Below are positions 22,610-35,105 of a stretch of DNA of 64,000 nt, piece after piece. The DNA lies in contig JAUCEF010000005.1 of NCBI GenBank assembly GCA_033558025.1, positions 8,122,001-8,186,000 of the forward strand. The letters run 5' to 3'. The notes beneath the pieces were generated by a model. It saw nothing but the letters and a program-made list of their open reading frames with translations, did not search any database and had not been told where the DNA came from. The stretch comes from Phytophthora sp. 'mugwort'. Lineage: Eukaryota; Oomycota; Peronosporomycetes; Peronosporales; Peronosporaceae. A program made the position numbers and the translations under genes. Numbering within the stretch: the first letter of the stretch is position 1; each line of letters begins with the position of its first letter.

Positions 22610-23856
22610 GGACTTCCAGCAAATACGCGAGCAGTTGATTATGACGAGCTTCACCGTCAGAACCTCTAGGAACCTCCAAGTTCAGCTCATCGTCTTCATC
22701 GAGATCGCCAGGGTTGCTGCCATTTGCACGAATTCACCCTCCCTTTCTTCAGGCACAGGTTTCGCGATCAGTAAGTTATGCAGGGTGCACGCGCAGGTTA
22801 CAGAGCGCATTACCTTACCTAGATGGCGCCGCTCTTCAACATCAAGCGAATACCCTTCATCCATTGGAACCTAGTTTTGAGTAGCCCAATGCAATGCTCC
22901 TACTTAGTCCTAGCCTTAGCTAGCTTCGTGTTGAAAAACGCATGCGTTGAATCCATCACACCACCGGCAGGCATCTTAAAGGCAGGGATCATAACGGGCG
23001 ACGCCTGGAGAGCCGAGTCACCGAGTATGTACTCGTTTGGACGAAAGAATGCTTGGTGGTTTTGGCGTGGTGGGCTGTTTCTCCACACGCGATTGTCATG
23101 AACTGACCCTGGTCATCCCACGACAAGATGACGCACACGAGCGATGTCATCGCACATACGAGAGCATTCACTGCTTAGTAGCCTTTTCGCATGTAGTAGG
23201 CTTCACCTATTGCCTGGGGCTTGAACTCTAGCTGAAGCAGAGTACCATCCGCCATCCCGATGCAATTAACGAATCTGTACTTGCGGTAAATGCGAAGCGA
23301 GATTTGTGCTCTCTCAGCCTCATCTGGCCACATAAGCGTGGTGGCCTCCAGACCTAGTAATGCAGCCGAAGCCCGATTAAGGTACGCCCCAATGGATCCT
23401 TTGCCGAGACCAAGAAACTGTGCTTGTTTTGATCATGTACCGTCATTCCCAAAGCTTCCAAGGCACTTTAGCAGCACCATCATATGCAGTTCTGCTCCGC
23501 CGAAAGGGGTACCTTCCTTCAGAAACAAGGACAGGGTTGGCCTCGATGAGGTTCACAAGTCGGAAAAACGCCCCGCGTTCCATTCGAAAGTGCTCCAGAA
23601 AATCAGTTGCATTCAAATTCTCCGTGTCATAGAGTAGTCGCTTCCAGTAGCCCTCTCGGCGTCGGTACAGTGACGGCCTTGCGATGTATAGGGAGCCAAG
23701 CACATCTTCGTACGCTGCTCCGTAGTGAATGTCCAGGTCATCCTCACTGCTGTCATCTTCATCTAACAGGTAGCGCACCGCCGCAGCTTCTCTCCTGGCG
23801 TCGACGACTGCTTTTAGTTTGCTTAGAGCAGCTTGCCGCGGACTTCGACGTGGCAT
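22610..23856 (-). pseudogene. PIF/Harbinger-type DDE transposase
   Basis: Minus-strand DDE_Tnp_4-type transposase in pieces. The ATG at 23856 (MPRRSPRQAALSKLK) opens a frame to about 23443 with FLEHFRMERGAFFRLVNLIE, the usual N-terminal helical region. Other frames then give FVNCIGMADGTLLQLEFKP (first catalytic Asp), a Tyr-type block with KGY and VNALV, an ILGDSA-type block at 22990-23030 (second Asp) and FNTKLAKARTKxEHCIGLLKTRFQWM near 22880-22930 (Glu block). At least three frame changes or stops separate them. With the convergent SANT-like ORF it forms a typical two-gene element; the termini were not identified. Confidence 0.82.
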
Positions 23857-24331
23857 ACGTATAGCCCAGCTGGTGACAGAGGCACAATCGGTGGAGCACA
23901 CATGGAATTAGCAAATGAGCACCGCTGGCTAACAGGTAGCTGTCATACAGCTATGACGTACGAAGACTGTTCTGGTGAGGGGGGGGGGGAGACTCCTCGT
24001 TGGACGCCAGAGAAAAATCTGAATCTGCTGCAAGGAGAAGAAACAGGGGGTGGTCATTATCTCCTCTTGTGATTGGCTAAAAACGAATGCCCTCGAAGTC
24101 TCGCGAAAATATAATCATCTTGCTGTTGCTACCACTGACAACCCCTAATATTTTATTTCTGTAATTTCCTATGAAGTATCAGTAATTTATTTCCCCCAAA
24201 CGGTTATTTCAGTTATTTATTGTGGCAGTTGCTGACAACAAACCAAGTTCCAGCCGATAAATACTTTAGCCATATAAAACTAGTATTAATACACTCACTC
24301 TAAACAAATTCCTTGTGCAACGCCCTGAACG
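23857..24331. other. Spacer between Harbinger and hAT relics
   Basis: AT-rich spacer with a 10-G run near 23981-23991. Element ends of either neighbour should lie here, but I could not assign them. No gene is seen. Confidence 0.4.
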
Positions 24332-26072
24332 ATGGCCGACAACATCCTCTCCGCGATTCCATCCCCTGCGACCTTCAACGGACCGTTATGTGGCCGAGTT
24401 CTGTTTCAGGCCTAGCCTCGACGAGGAAGGTCTGCCTACAGGCTTCAAGTCGTGCAAGTCATGCGGGAAGTCTTGCAAGCACGCTCGGGGAACGGGGTAT
24501 ACCAACCTCGTTTCTCACGTCCGAACGGCCCACCCAAACTATGAAGTTGACATGTGAAACGCAAGTTCTGCCTCATCGGGCACTCTTGTGTGAGCCAGAA
24601 GGGCTCCAACCGCTATGCTTGGCTTCGCTGGATCATTATGTTAAATCTCCCGCTGTCTTTCTGCGAGTCTGGTCTAACCCACCAGTATAGTACATTTCCT
24701 ATCAATATTTTATTGTTTTGTTTTAATTGTAATACTTGATTTATTTTAACTGTAATACTTGTGTCAGATACACCAACCTTCCGCACGTGTCGGTTGACAC
24801 AATCCGTGCCAATCTGGAAAGCGTGACACGGACTGTGGAGAACGTCATTCTGAAGGATATGCGTAAGAAGGTTGCGCTCCCCTGGATGGATGGAACCACG
24901 GCACGGAGCACTTCCTCTCGGTATATGTCTTCTACGAGACGCCGGCCGAGCCACGCTATCCGTTATTGTCAATGGCGCCCGTCATGCAAGAGGCGGACGA
25001 CCGCCTTACCGCCGATATCCATATGGCAGCAATCGATTGATGTTTACCTTTTTACGGTAAGACCCTGTTTGATTGCATATTTTTGGTAAGTGATAACTGC
25101 GCAGTCATCAAGCGGCTGGCCAACATTATCCATGTACCGCTTGTCTGTCGTGCGAGTCATCGCCTCAAACTGGCCGTCAAGAGCCACCTACAGCCACACG
25201 AAGATGATCTGGAAAAGGTGCAAGTATTGATGCGCAAGCTGCGGACGTTCAAGCAAGCGGCCAAGCTGAGGTACGTATTATCTCCTAAGTAGTATATTTA
25301 TCTGTGATAAGTAATAACTATATATTGTCATAATGTTAAATAGGTCGAAGACTGCACTCCTCCCTGTACTTCGACAGGAGACGCGCTGGTCGTCGACACC
25401 CGCAATGTTGGACCGGTACGTGCGTCTCCGCGAGTTTCTAATCGGCTGGCGATGAAGAGATTGCGGACCTGCTGCCTTCGCGGTCCGCCCACTGGCGTCT
25501 TTCGGTTTTACTGGATGAAATGCGGGATGTCGAGTCAATCTCCAAGAATTTGATGCAGACGGCCTGACACTGCTTCACACCCGCGGCCAGTTCGACGGGT
25601 TAATCGACCTAAAACCCAGTTTCGCTTCCTATCTCGGTGCGTCAATTTACTTGCTTTATATTATTGTTATTTTCTAACGGTTTCAATTACTTTTATTGTT
25701 TGCAGCGAGCGACGCGGAAATTGTCCACTCACCAGCTTTTGAAAGCGGCGTCGTGAAGGCTTTGGCGGAAAAGCCTGAAACGCGTACCCGTGACGAGCGT
25801 ACGGCACTTACGCCACTTAAGAGTGCAAGAGCGGCCACAGCCCAGCCTGTCCAAGTGCAGAAGAAAGGCCTCGCGGGTCACATCATCGAGCGGCGGAAGG
25901 CTGTTGAGCCCCAGGGGTACGCCTTGCTGACAGCAATTCCGCCAACCTCCAATATGGTGGAAAGGTCGGCGCGCTCCGTCCTTCGGCATGAGCGTCATTG
26001 GCTCTCCATGATGACGCTCGAGATGCTCCTGTTCCTGAAAGTAAACGGCAGGTATAGGATGTTGCGCTGTTG
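24332..26072 (+). pseudogene. hAT-family transposase with BED zinc finger
   Basis: Plus-strand hAT relic. A BED-type finger reads FKSCKSCGKSCKHARG followed by LVSHVRTAHPNYE at about 24440-24545. Middle blocks in shifting frames include VSDNCAVIKRLANI and LVCRASHRLKLAVKSH (25085-25190), the typical DN-C-V and CASHRLNLAV region. The C-terminal dimerisation domain lies at 25900-26040: YALLTAIPPTSNMVERSAR and LEMLLFLKVNGR. AT-rich inserts at about 24690-24770, 25280-25340 and 25640-25705 interrupt the frame and look like introns or insertions. Several stops make it inactive. Confidence 0.85.
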
Positions 26073-26149
26073 ATTCGCGCGTCTAATGCCGCCACATTCC
26101 TTCGCTTGAATACAATAATATATTTTATTGATCATCGCAATTAAATTAT

Positions 26150-29100
26150 TTATTTTTGCTCAGGGCCTGCTGCCAATAGATATTTATTCTGGTCAAGAAT
26201 ATATTTATATCGTATTTCGGCATCCCTGGGTAAAACAGCGTAATTCATTAATGGGCATATGCGCATGACCAAGCGCTCATCCAAAAGGATGAGGAAAGTC
26301 GACCCCCCCATGAGGAGCATGCAGCATATGCCCACAAGTGAAGTGTCCAGTCGCCCTTGGAGCCGGTGACCATGTTGGTGGCGAGGGTTGTGACGGACTC
26401 CGCGCAGAGATTGGTATAGGTCTTGAAGGTGTCCGAGACCCACTGACCGTGAAACTGAATCTTCAAAGTTCACTCCTGCCCGATACATGTGCGTTTCACC
26501 CCCGGCACGGAGGGAGTGCATGCTGAAGTTCTTGGGGTCCTCATCCTTGATAGCGGCCATTTTGATTGCTCTGGATAGATGAGCTGTTGAGATACACGCC
26601 GGCTGTCCGGTACACCCTCGGTACACTACCGCTGGGATTCCGATAGGAAGGTCTTGTCCCGCCTGAAGCATGGAAAAGGGCACCAAACACAGGGGTAAGG
26701 AACGTGTGCCCTGACGGAAACAACATTCGGTTGCATGACAGCATTGATTGGTCTTGGAACCGCGGAGCCTCATGTGTACTGATCCTGCTTCAGTCGGCGA
26801 TAGTGTTGGTTCCCCGACCGCGTTCACGACAACCAGATCCTCGGCTCTCAGCGCAAACTACTTGAAAGCGTTTTCGCTGATGGATACAATTTCCGCTCGT
26901 CTCACGAGAAAAGAGAACGCCATGCACACGACCCAGAGAGCTCGTGCAAGGGATCATCAAACCGTAAAGAGTGAAGCAGGTCTCGAGAAGTCGGATGGAC
27001 ACCGGCGCCTTGCGTCTCGGAGGCGTGTCGAGTCGGCAAAATCCTTTTAGGAGCACGCGAGTCTGCGGGTGTCAGTGGGAAAGACCTCGCCCGACGCTGC
27101 GAAGAAGTGGCAAACTCCTTGTAGCATGTTGAGAATAGAAGATTCGCGAAGCGGGCCGCCACCGCCAAATCCATATTGAAACTGTTGCAGAATAAACTCA
27201 GAGAGTGCGTGAATACGATTCTCATCGGAGATGCCCGATAGCCACAGCTGAACTCCTTGTTATGATGTCCATGCCATCCACTTTGTCATCGCTGCAGAGT
27301 ACTTGGTAAAAGTAGAGTTGGCATCGGCATGTTCGCATAGATATTGCGCCAAAGTGACGAAAGTCCGTGGGCAGCTATCTTCGGTGAGACTTGCGGCCAT
27401 CCACGAGTTAATTTTGCAAACTGAGTAGCATAAGACGGGTGAGCGGCAATGCCGGAACCGGCATCTGCGTGGGTATTTTCGACCCCGGCGATATTGGAAG
27501 CGGAGAAGCGGAGGTAGGGAGCTTTCCCAGTATCCAAGGAGCCTGTTAATGTCTCATGCGCGCGTTTACGTCACGCGAGGCGTTTTTGCCACGCCACAAC
27601 CGATGTATTGTCGATACGGAAGTGGACGTGGAGGGGGCGATGCCCGTGGGAGGCACGCTGGGACCATCGAACACCCCAATCGTGGGTAGCAAAAGCGCAC
27701 GAAAGCAATTCCCGGAAATTTATATTGAAGCCGTATGCTTCATCGGCCTTGAAACGCGCGATGAGCCGAAGCTCCTGCGGCATAAATCGGTAAGTCAGTG
27801 CAATATTTGCATTCATATCGAGAACGCACAACCCATGGTCGCATGTGCGTCCATTTTCACTACAACGTCCGGCTCTGGGAGAGCGTTAAAGTACTCGAGA
27901 GCCCCGCCGTTCAGAGGGAAGTGAAGTATATGCCACCACCCGAGCAGATCTTGTATTATTGTGTCGGATACGGTGACATGTCGGAACCTTTAAAGATTTA
28001 CCTCTCTGTGTCGGAGGCGCTGGAGGTACGGACGCGCTGACCTGATGCATGTTGCGACGTGACGCAGGCCACGCATAAGGGAGTGATACTCTTTCCTCGT
28101 GAGTCTGCTTGCGTGGAATGCCGTAGATATTAACCTGAGGGCCTTAGAGATCTTGACAGCTGGCATCGAGACCGTTTCCACGATGGAGTCAAACTGCAAT
28201 TCAATACATTCTGGTTAGTGTTCCACGTCGTGAATGTTTTTGTCCTCGTTGACGGCATCGCTTCCCAGTATTGCGGTCACGGCATAGCTCAGCAAACGTT
28301 CCATGTCGTCGCATTGGACCCGATATCAGCGGCGACATTGATGTGGCCATCGACCCAATGATAGTTGAATCATCACCTTTGGGTTTTGCCTGTTGCAATG
28401 TGCGCCGTCGAAAAATGCTATCGCCCCACCGATGACTTCACATCCGCCCGGGGAACCCGCCCATCCGAATGGGCACGCAAGCTCAACGACGAGTGCGTTC
28501 TCAGCCTCAATGAAACCAGCAAGCAGGCGCACGCTGCGGCTGTGAATAATAACCTTTCGGAACGCTGAAGTCACGTCGCCTGCCATTATCTTGGCCTTGG
28601 CGTCTGGATGTTCCCGAAGTATCGCGGAGGCGACAGCGTCACAGTGTCGATAGTCGGTCTATGGGGTGGCGTCCCGGTCTGTAAGCTCGTTGATTGAGGT
28701 TCCTTCCGGGAACGAGAGATCGTAGATAGTCCTTCCAGATGACAGTTGATCACCATCCGCTTTGTCGACGGTCCCAAATGAACTCCCAAACACTTCGGGC
28801 CACAACGAAAGGAGGTTAATGCCCAGTACAAGACATCTCCACGCGTCTTGCTCTTTTCGGACGTTCGTACGCAGAATGTTCACCCTCTCAATCACCGAGC
28901 CATGGTTTACTGGTGGTTGCGATTGAAGCGAGACGCCCTTCTTGAGCTCCACACGCACACCTTCCGTTGCTATAGCTTGCAGTCTCTCCAATTGCTGGTA
29001 ATCCTTTCACACTTGCGCGAGTACGGCCGGTACCACATGTTTGATTGGGCAGTAATCCGTTTCCGTCTGGCCGGGTACAATCTCCACGAGCGCCGACAAG

Positions 29101-30508
29101 GGCATCTGTGTCCTGTGCACAAAATCCAAGCAACGTACGTTGCAGAGGTGCGTTGAGTAGAAACGTGGTGCCGCTTGACATCTGCCTGGATGCAGGAAAG
29201 GCCGACGTTGGGAGTTGCAGGCCGAGCTTCGCTAGGGCCTTTGTCAGTGACAGCCGACGAAACGCTTCGGTGGCCGTAGCGCGGCGGACTGCGTTGGCAG
29301 TTACCTGAGCAGCCCTCGCACTAGTTACTACAGTATGTGTTGTGTGTGTTGTATCAGCGACGGGTTTTGTGCATGTCCGCGTACCATCTGGCTGTATATC
29401 CGTTTGGACTTCCCTAGGCTGCATGACCGTCGCCGGTGCTGGAGGTGCCTTAGGCGGTATGTCACCAGGCGCTGATGCTGCCCTAGGCTGTATGGCCATA
29501 GCAGGTGTTGATGCTTCCCTTTGCTGTACAGCCATCTCAGGTGCAAGTGGCTGAAGTCGCTACCAAAGTTAGCGTTCGAGGACCCGGCCTCCAGCGAGTC
29601 CTGCTCGTTCTCCTCGCGGACGTGAAGGGTAGTCAGACCTCTTGATCCCAGTCGACCGGAGAATAGGGTCATCAGCACCGCCGGGGAAGTCTTGAACCCA
29701 ACGCACCTCGCTTCACACAGGCCTAGCACAAACGACATAGGAGAGACAAGCTTACCTTCGGACTGAGCGATCCCCTTAAACATCCGGCTTGCCGCTAACA
29801 AATGGGCTTGAGGAAGATGGTAGTTGCCCTTGGCCCTCTTAGGTTGCTCCGGGAAACTGGCGCTTGTAAATTGCCAGACGCTGCCACTTTGGGGGGGGGG
29901 GCTCGTCTTTGCAATTCGGGTCGTCAGCACAGCCAGCGAGTGGCGCACGCCTTGGTCTTGTCCTCTTAGACTTTGCAGCTCGTGGCGTAGTAACTGCAAC
30001 TCGTCTTGGATACTTGGGGGTGGTACGGCCGCGGACGACGTCGCGACAGAAGTTTCGACTGGAGCGTGCGCTCCGGTTACGACCACAGGCTGGAACGATG
30101 ACATGAAGTCGGTGAGGTCGAAGCCCGCCGGCTGTCGTGAACCCGGTACGTTGCTTCCGTGCCGGGAGGACTCTCCGTTGGGATCATCGGAGTCGCGAGT
30201 TCGTCGGTGCTCGTGGTCTCGTCAGCGGGAGAAGGCGGAGGACCGGTTCTCCGAACCAACTTCTTCTTCCCCTTCTTGATCTTCTCCTCCTCCGCCGCCG
30301 GGACCGCCTTGCGCTTCGCCACTCGCTTGGACAAACGGATGGGAAAGGGCTCGATGGTCGAGCGAGCCGGAGACGTCTTCCACGCAGCTGTGTCAGCGGT
30401 AACGTCGACGACTTCCACAGTCGGAGGCAGGAGTAGCGGGAGCAGGTGTCGTCGTAGGAGCCCCACCCGAAGTGGCTCCGGTTGGCTTGTCAGGTTCTTG
30501 GGTAGCCA
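26150..30508 (-). mobile_element. DIRS/Ngaro-like tyrosine-recombinase retroelement, degenerate
   Basis: Minus-strand element. From right to left: a gag-like region (start MATQEPDKPTG at 30508, a Lys-rich segment at about 30210, then Gln/Pro-rich protein to about 28890); reverse transcriptase and RNase H (28586 to 27280); and a tyrosine recombinase (26830-26260). RT blocks include DVTSAFRKVIIH and FGWAGSPGGCEVIGGAI. The catalytic WVDD-type motif reads WVDG at about 28346-28354. RNase H includes FNINFRELLSCAFATHDWG and HFRIDNTSVVAWQ. The recombinase has MHSLRAGGETHMYRAG (HxxR) and, in another frame, QFHGQWVSDTFKTYT with the Tyr. No LTRs were seen, as expected for this group; split repeats were not searched fully. 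Confidence 0.83.
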
Positions 30509-30796
30509 TGTGGTCGTGTAGAGTCTTGTAGGGTTAGAACCCCCTGTTAAGCTAGCTTGGCCTTCGAGTTTTGGTCGAAAGCTGGCACCGTTTTTGTGGT
30601 ATGGTGCTGGAGTTAGCTACATTTCCTGGAGGCACGAAAGGAAACGGTCTTTTACACATATGGACACAAAATCGGTGTGATACACATATTCTGTATGAGC
30701 TATCCATTGCGAGTTGCAGCCAGCTCCCCAGTTGATACCCTTTCAGAGAAAGATGATAGAATGACAGAAAAAGTCTTACGACATGTGAGGTTTAAT
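30509..30796. other. Flank of the retroelement
   Basis: Noncoding. It probably holds the 5' end and terminal repeat of the tyrosine-recombinase element, but no boundary was resolved. Confidence 0.35.
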
Positions 30797-31051
30797 GAGT
30801 ATAACTGGGTACCGGTGAGTAGAACTAAGTACCGGCGAGTAGAACTGAGTACAGGCGAGTAGCACTAAGTGCCGGCGAGTAGAACTGAGTACCGGTTAGT
30901 AGAACTTAGTACAGGTGAGTAGAACTGAGTACAGACGAGAAAGGACTGAGTACCGGCGAGTAGAGTTGAGTACAGGCGAGTAGAACTGAGTAGAGGCGAG
31001 TAGAGTTGAGTACAGGATAGTAGAACGGGGTACAGGCGAATAGACTGAGTT
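30797..31051 (+). repeat. Tandem array, 20-bp unit, about 12 copies
   Basis: Head-to-tail units of the form GAGTAGAACTGAGTACCGGC with point changes; one unit has 21 bp and the last is degenerate. The same core recurs in the array at 39395-39541 in the same orientation. Confidence 0.92.
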
Positions 31052-31060
31052 GGAGCTCGA

Positions 31061-31800
31061 TTGAATCCAATGCGAATCCGACATGCAATGTCAAGAAATT
31101 CTGGTGTCTCGTTTGATCAACTACCTAGCCTCATGACATGTGCAAAACTTTGTCAATATAACTACGCCCGTACTCAACTGGACAATTGTGATCGCGCTGT
31201 AGACATTGTGGATTGGGTGCGTGCCCGAGTCTATGATGGAAATAATTCTGCCTCGCAGCCATTCACGTTCACTTGGGAGCATGGTGTTGATGGGATGCTT
31301 CTGTTAAGGGTATCTAAGGACCGTCCATTTGTAGTGGGTCTAACAACGAAGGCGATCATGATGCGGATGCAGCTATCATATGAAGCATTTATTCTGCACA
31401 TTGATGCAACACACAAGTTAAATCGCCTGGCATATCCTACGATAGTAGTTGGGATCTCCGATCGCTCATGAGGTTTTCACTTAGTCGCCTTGTTTGTTGT
31501 ATCACAAGAAACTCATGCGAGTTTTGAGTCAGTCTTGATGCCATTGCGTCGACTGTATGGGTGGATAAATAAAATGGAATTGGTGACACGATATGCAATG
31601 GGAGATGCATACAGTCCTGGTACAAAGCGCAGTGAATGGTATTCGGGCAAAATGCAAGTTTCCAGTTCTTAATGTTTTTTTCATGTGGTGAAAAATCTCT
31701 ACAAGGTATTGAAGGGTTATTCAGCAATTGGTAGCTGGTCAGGCCAGTAAAGCTGTCGACATCAAGTGCATTCAAAGATTTTTACCTCGAATGTACAGCC
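31061..31800 (+). pseudogene. MULE transposase fragment
   Basis: Mutator-like transposase core. The first frame ends with FILHIDATHKLNRLAYPTIVVGISDRS (first catalytic Asp) and is broken by a TGA near 31469. The frame then continues with GFHLVALFVVSQETHASF, LMPLRRLYGWI and an AMGDA block near 31600 (second Asp). The part after about 31680 (HVVKNLYKVLKG) matches the FHV-K region of the family. The N-terminal DNA-binding part and the SWIM finger are missing. Confidence 0.8.
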
Positions 31801-32379
31801 GCGCAAACGACGTCGAGATACACCCCTTCGACACCGCCCATTTAGTCATTTGTTGAAATAAGACATGGTCATATATGGAGCAAAGACCGTTAAAACCGGC
31901 CGCCACATACACACCTTCTGGCATACGTAGAAGACCACTACCAACAACAACAAACGCCTTACGACTACCATTTCAAACAAGATTTCCATCGCCATCAGCT
32001 TCTAGATACTTACCGCGGCTTGAAGGTTGCAGAGGTTACAGAGGTTACAAGGCAGTGGCACCAATATACCCAAGAGCCCTCTGTACACATTTGGAGACAT
32101 GATGGGGCATGAGGCAGGTCATTCGGTTCGTCACTGTCATCACTGACGAACCGAACGCACTTTCCTCATGTCCTAGAACGAAATATCCAGGTCTTCCCTA
32201 CGCGGATCTGCACCTCATGGTTGTCATGTGTTACCACTGGTAGAGCACCTTTACCGGTCTGAGGAAATAAATGCCTGCCGGCGAGAGAACAAACATACAT
32301 TTGGGTACAGCGTATACTAGAATGCCATAGCCTGTGATGAAGAACGCATATCCTCAAGCGATACCTAGACTGAAAGCGG
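31801..32379. other. Intergenic TE debris
   Basis: No frame is convincing. There is a short inverted repeat around 32118-32152 (GGTTCGTCACTGTC and GACGAACC). Otherwise nothing was recognised. Confidence 0.3.
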
Positions 32380-34330
32380 TCGCAATCCTAGATTATAATT
32401 GAAACTAATAAGTCAGACTCTCCCACGGTGTTACGCTGACGCGTTTTCGGCCATGAAGAGGATATCTCGGACTGTATCAGGTTTGAGGGCACCACGTCTT
32501 TTGGTAACCGTGTTTCCATCCGTGGAAAAATCCCCTTCAGATGGCACTGGCGTGGCAATACACCCAAGCCACTCCCGAGCAAGCGGAGCAATGGTTGGAA
32601 AGTTTGAATGGTTGCTTCTCCATCCACCACGATAGAGCAGACGGGGATCTTCTCGTCTATGACAACTTCAGCCTCACATCATGGAATTCTTATATAGGTG
32701 ACAAGCTCCAATTTACAATCTGCTTCTATCTGCACATCGGGCACCACGGCTTTTGTGATCCTTTGTGCATACATCCGTCTTTGCATGTTCTGATTGGCTC
32801 TGTGTATAGGATCAGCCAGTGTTTCTTCTGAACGGGAGTGACGAGGTGGGACACTGCAAACCTGGGCAACTTTCTTTTTCTTCAACAGGATCATTTCACG
32901 TACGAAGGCCTCTTTTGCCTTCTTGAATTCTTTGTCAGTGAAAAGTTGTGAGTTCGTCATGTAGGGATCCAACAGAGAAATCCACAGAATATCTTTGTCT
33001 TTTTGTCCTTGTCAAACCGACTGCATCGTGCTGAATATTAGTGAACCCGACGCTTCATTCTCCACACTTGAATATAGACCGTCGAACACACCTTCATCAC
33101 CTAACATTACTTTTCGGGACGAAACGACCGATTGAAGAGATACCAAAGTAGGATAGACCTTACCATCCAGCCTCTTCGTTGTGACGCTAAATCGCACCAA
33201 TAACTCGATGAGGCATTGAATGGTAAACCACTGGACTGCGCTGGGGAACCTCAGCGAAGCGGCATCATTCAAATTCTTTTACCCTTTCTTCTGACAGCAG
33301 ATGTGAAAATAACCTTTTTAGCGCCGACAACAGCTCTACGAAGCGCGGAGAATATAGAAAATGCTATTCCATCGGATTGGACAATCAATTTTTACTTTAA
33401 GAGGTTCCTTTCTGCTTGATGGAAGCTCATCCAGTTTTTGGGCCCGGTGAAATAATCAGCTAGTCTGCGAAAACAACCAATAGATGTACGTGCTGACTTC
33501 ATGTTAATTGGGCTGACTTCCGAATCCACAACTTCCGTAGCATCCGCAACAAACATTGGTCACTTGCGCGAAAAGCGAATCAATGTCAGCAGCAATAATT
33601 AGAGTGTCTAGCTCACCGCCATCGTCCGTGCCACTTTCCAGAGTCTCCAATCTTTCATCTATCCACGATTTTTTTTTTTTGGGGGGGGGGAGTTGAGTGC
33701 ATGAAAAAACATGCATGCTGCGGCTATCATCACTTTCAGCTTCTTCATTACTTGTAAGAACGCGTTGTCCCTCGTCATTAACCACGGTACCATCCGCATC
33801 AATCGCCATAATGCTTGTCCGCACTTCACTTTTCATTAAAAGGGCAGCAGCAACGACCAAGTACAGAGAATGAGCTGCACACGATCTGTGCTCGAGCCGA
33901 AGTTTTGATTATGCACACGTAATAATCGATGCTCCATCTCATAAAAAGCGCAGACACTTTGTGGGATCAAGCCGCCACCACAAAGACCAACCTGATAGCG
34001 CCTTCGTGATGGATTGTCCGCCGTGTTTCCCGGAATGAGTCGTACTTCAAGCGTCCACGACTTCATATTAAAACCTGCATTCGCGTAATGAATGGTAAAG
34101 CTGATGTAGCTTTCGCACTCGATCGATGTCCAAATATCTGAAGAGACAGAGAAAAAATTGCACTCCTCCTCTTTGCCAGCATTACGCTGAGTGTCATCCG
34201 GGATTCATAGGCTTCGGTTTGGCGAGACGGAACAGCAAAGTCCCCTGCACAGTGTTGCAAGATTAATGGCCTTAACAAACCCATGAACGCCGACAACACT
34301 CGCGGGTCTCATATCGCGACTGAACCACCT
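32380..34330 (-). pseudogene. Second hAT-family transposase relic
   Basis: Minus-strand hAT. Reading from right to left: SSDIWTSIECESYISFTIHYANAGF-type block near 34080-34150 (the family's D-W-T-S region), MKSWTLEVRLIPGNTADN near 34030, a degenerate middle (33012-33860), and the C-terminal dimerisation domain near 32430-32580 reading ATPVPSEGDFSTDGNT and KPDTVRDILFMAENA, where a typical hAT has PSSS-ERxFS. Frames change several times. Homopolymers (12 T then 10 G) at 33669-33690 fall inside it. It is clearly different from the hAT at 24332. Confidence 0.75.
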
Positions 34331-35105
34331 CGCAAATAATATCAAAACGACTTTGATTAGATCCCCCTGCTGACTCAAACATGTTCCTGAGTTGTTTCAA
34401 GGATTTTGTGTTATGCTTTGCACCGGAGATATCCCTCGAAAGCTCTCAGGGCGTCGCTGTGTATACTTGCCATATGGGGGCTAACCTTGCTTCTGCCGTG
34501 TATGATTAGTACTTCCCCGTCGCAGCTATTGTACTGGCAGATTGGAATCAGGCACCACTTTGCCCTGCCATAATTTATCGGCCGGATAGACTTTTTCGGT
34601 GCGGTTTTCTTTGCATGAAACCTTACTGAAAGGTGCGTTATTGGGTAAAATCATACGCATGAACCAATTGGATACCGAACAACGAGCGTTGCAGTATTTT
34701 ATTTCGCAGGAAACCTCATTTGTTGCCCTCTTGTAGGGCTAGGGTGTAAAACTGAGGCTTTTCTGAAAGTCGACTGATATAAATCACGGTAAATTGTAGT
34801 ACCTCCTATAAATTATATCTCGAAATATTTGTACACTGTGAAACGGAATGTCGTTTTGGTGTTTGAGCTGGAGTGCAACCACGAACACGCTTTTGTTTTT
34901 AGGCAAACATGCAATGATGCAACATGAGCGCGTCTAGAACAAGAACACACACTCTTCTGGGAACGCAGAAATGGCAGCAGTGCACTCAGTGGAAGCTGCA
35001 GCTGCCTTTGTCCGTGCCGCCACCTCCGCCGCTGCATTCAACGCCCGATTTGCTTGATCTTCTCGCACCTTCTTCATATACACGTCCTCCTGCTTCTGCA
35101 CGTTT
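34331..35105. other. Spacer between hAT and mariner relics
   Basis: No gene is recognised. A 73-aa frame at 34924 is low-complexity and looks accidental. Confidence 0.3.

Noticed and set aside
29328..30104. 258-aa minus-strand frame as a host gene
   Set aside because: Its position, orientation and Gln/Pro-rich composition fit the gag-like part of the tyrosine-recombinase retroelement.
30797..31051. Regular repeats that look like a CRISPR array
   Set aside because: Units are directly adjacent without spacers, and the genome is eukaryotic. It is a minisatellite.
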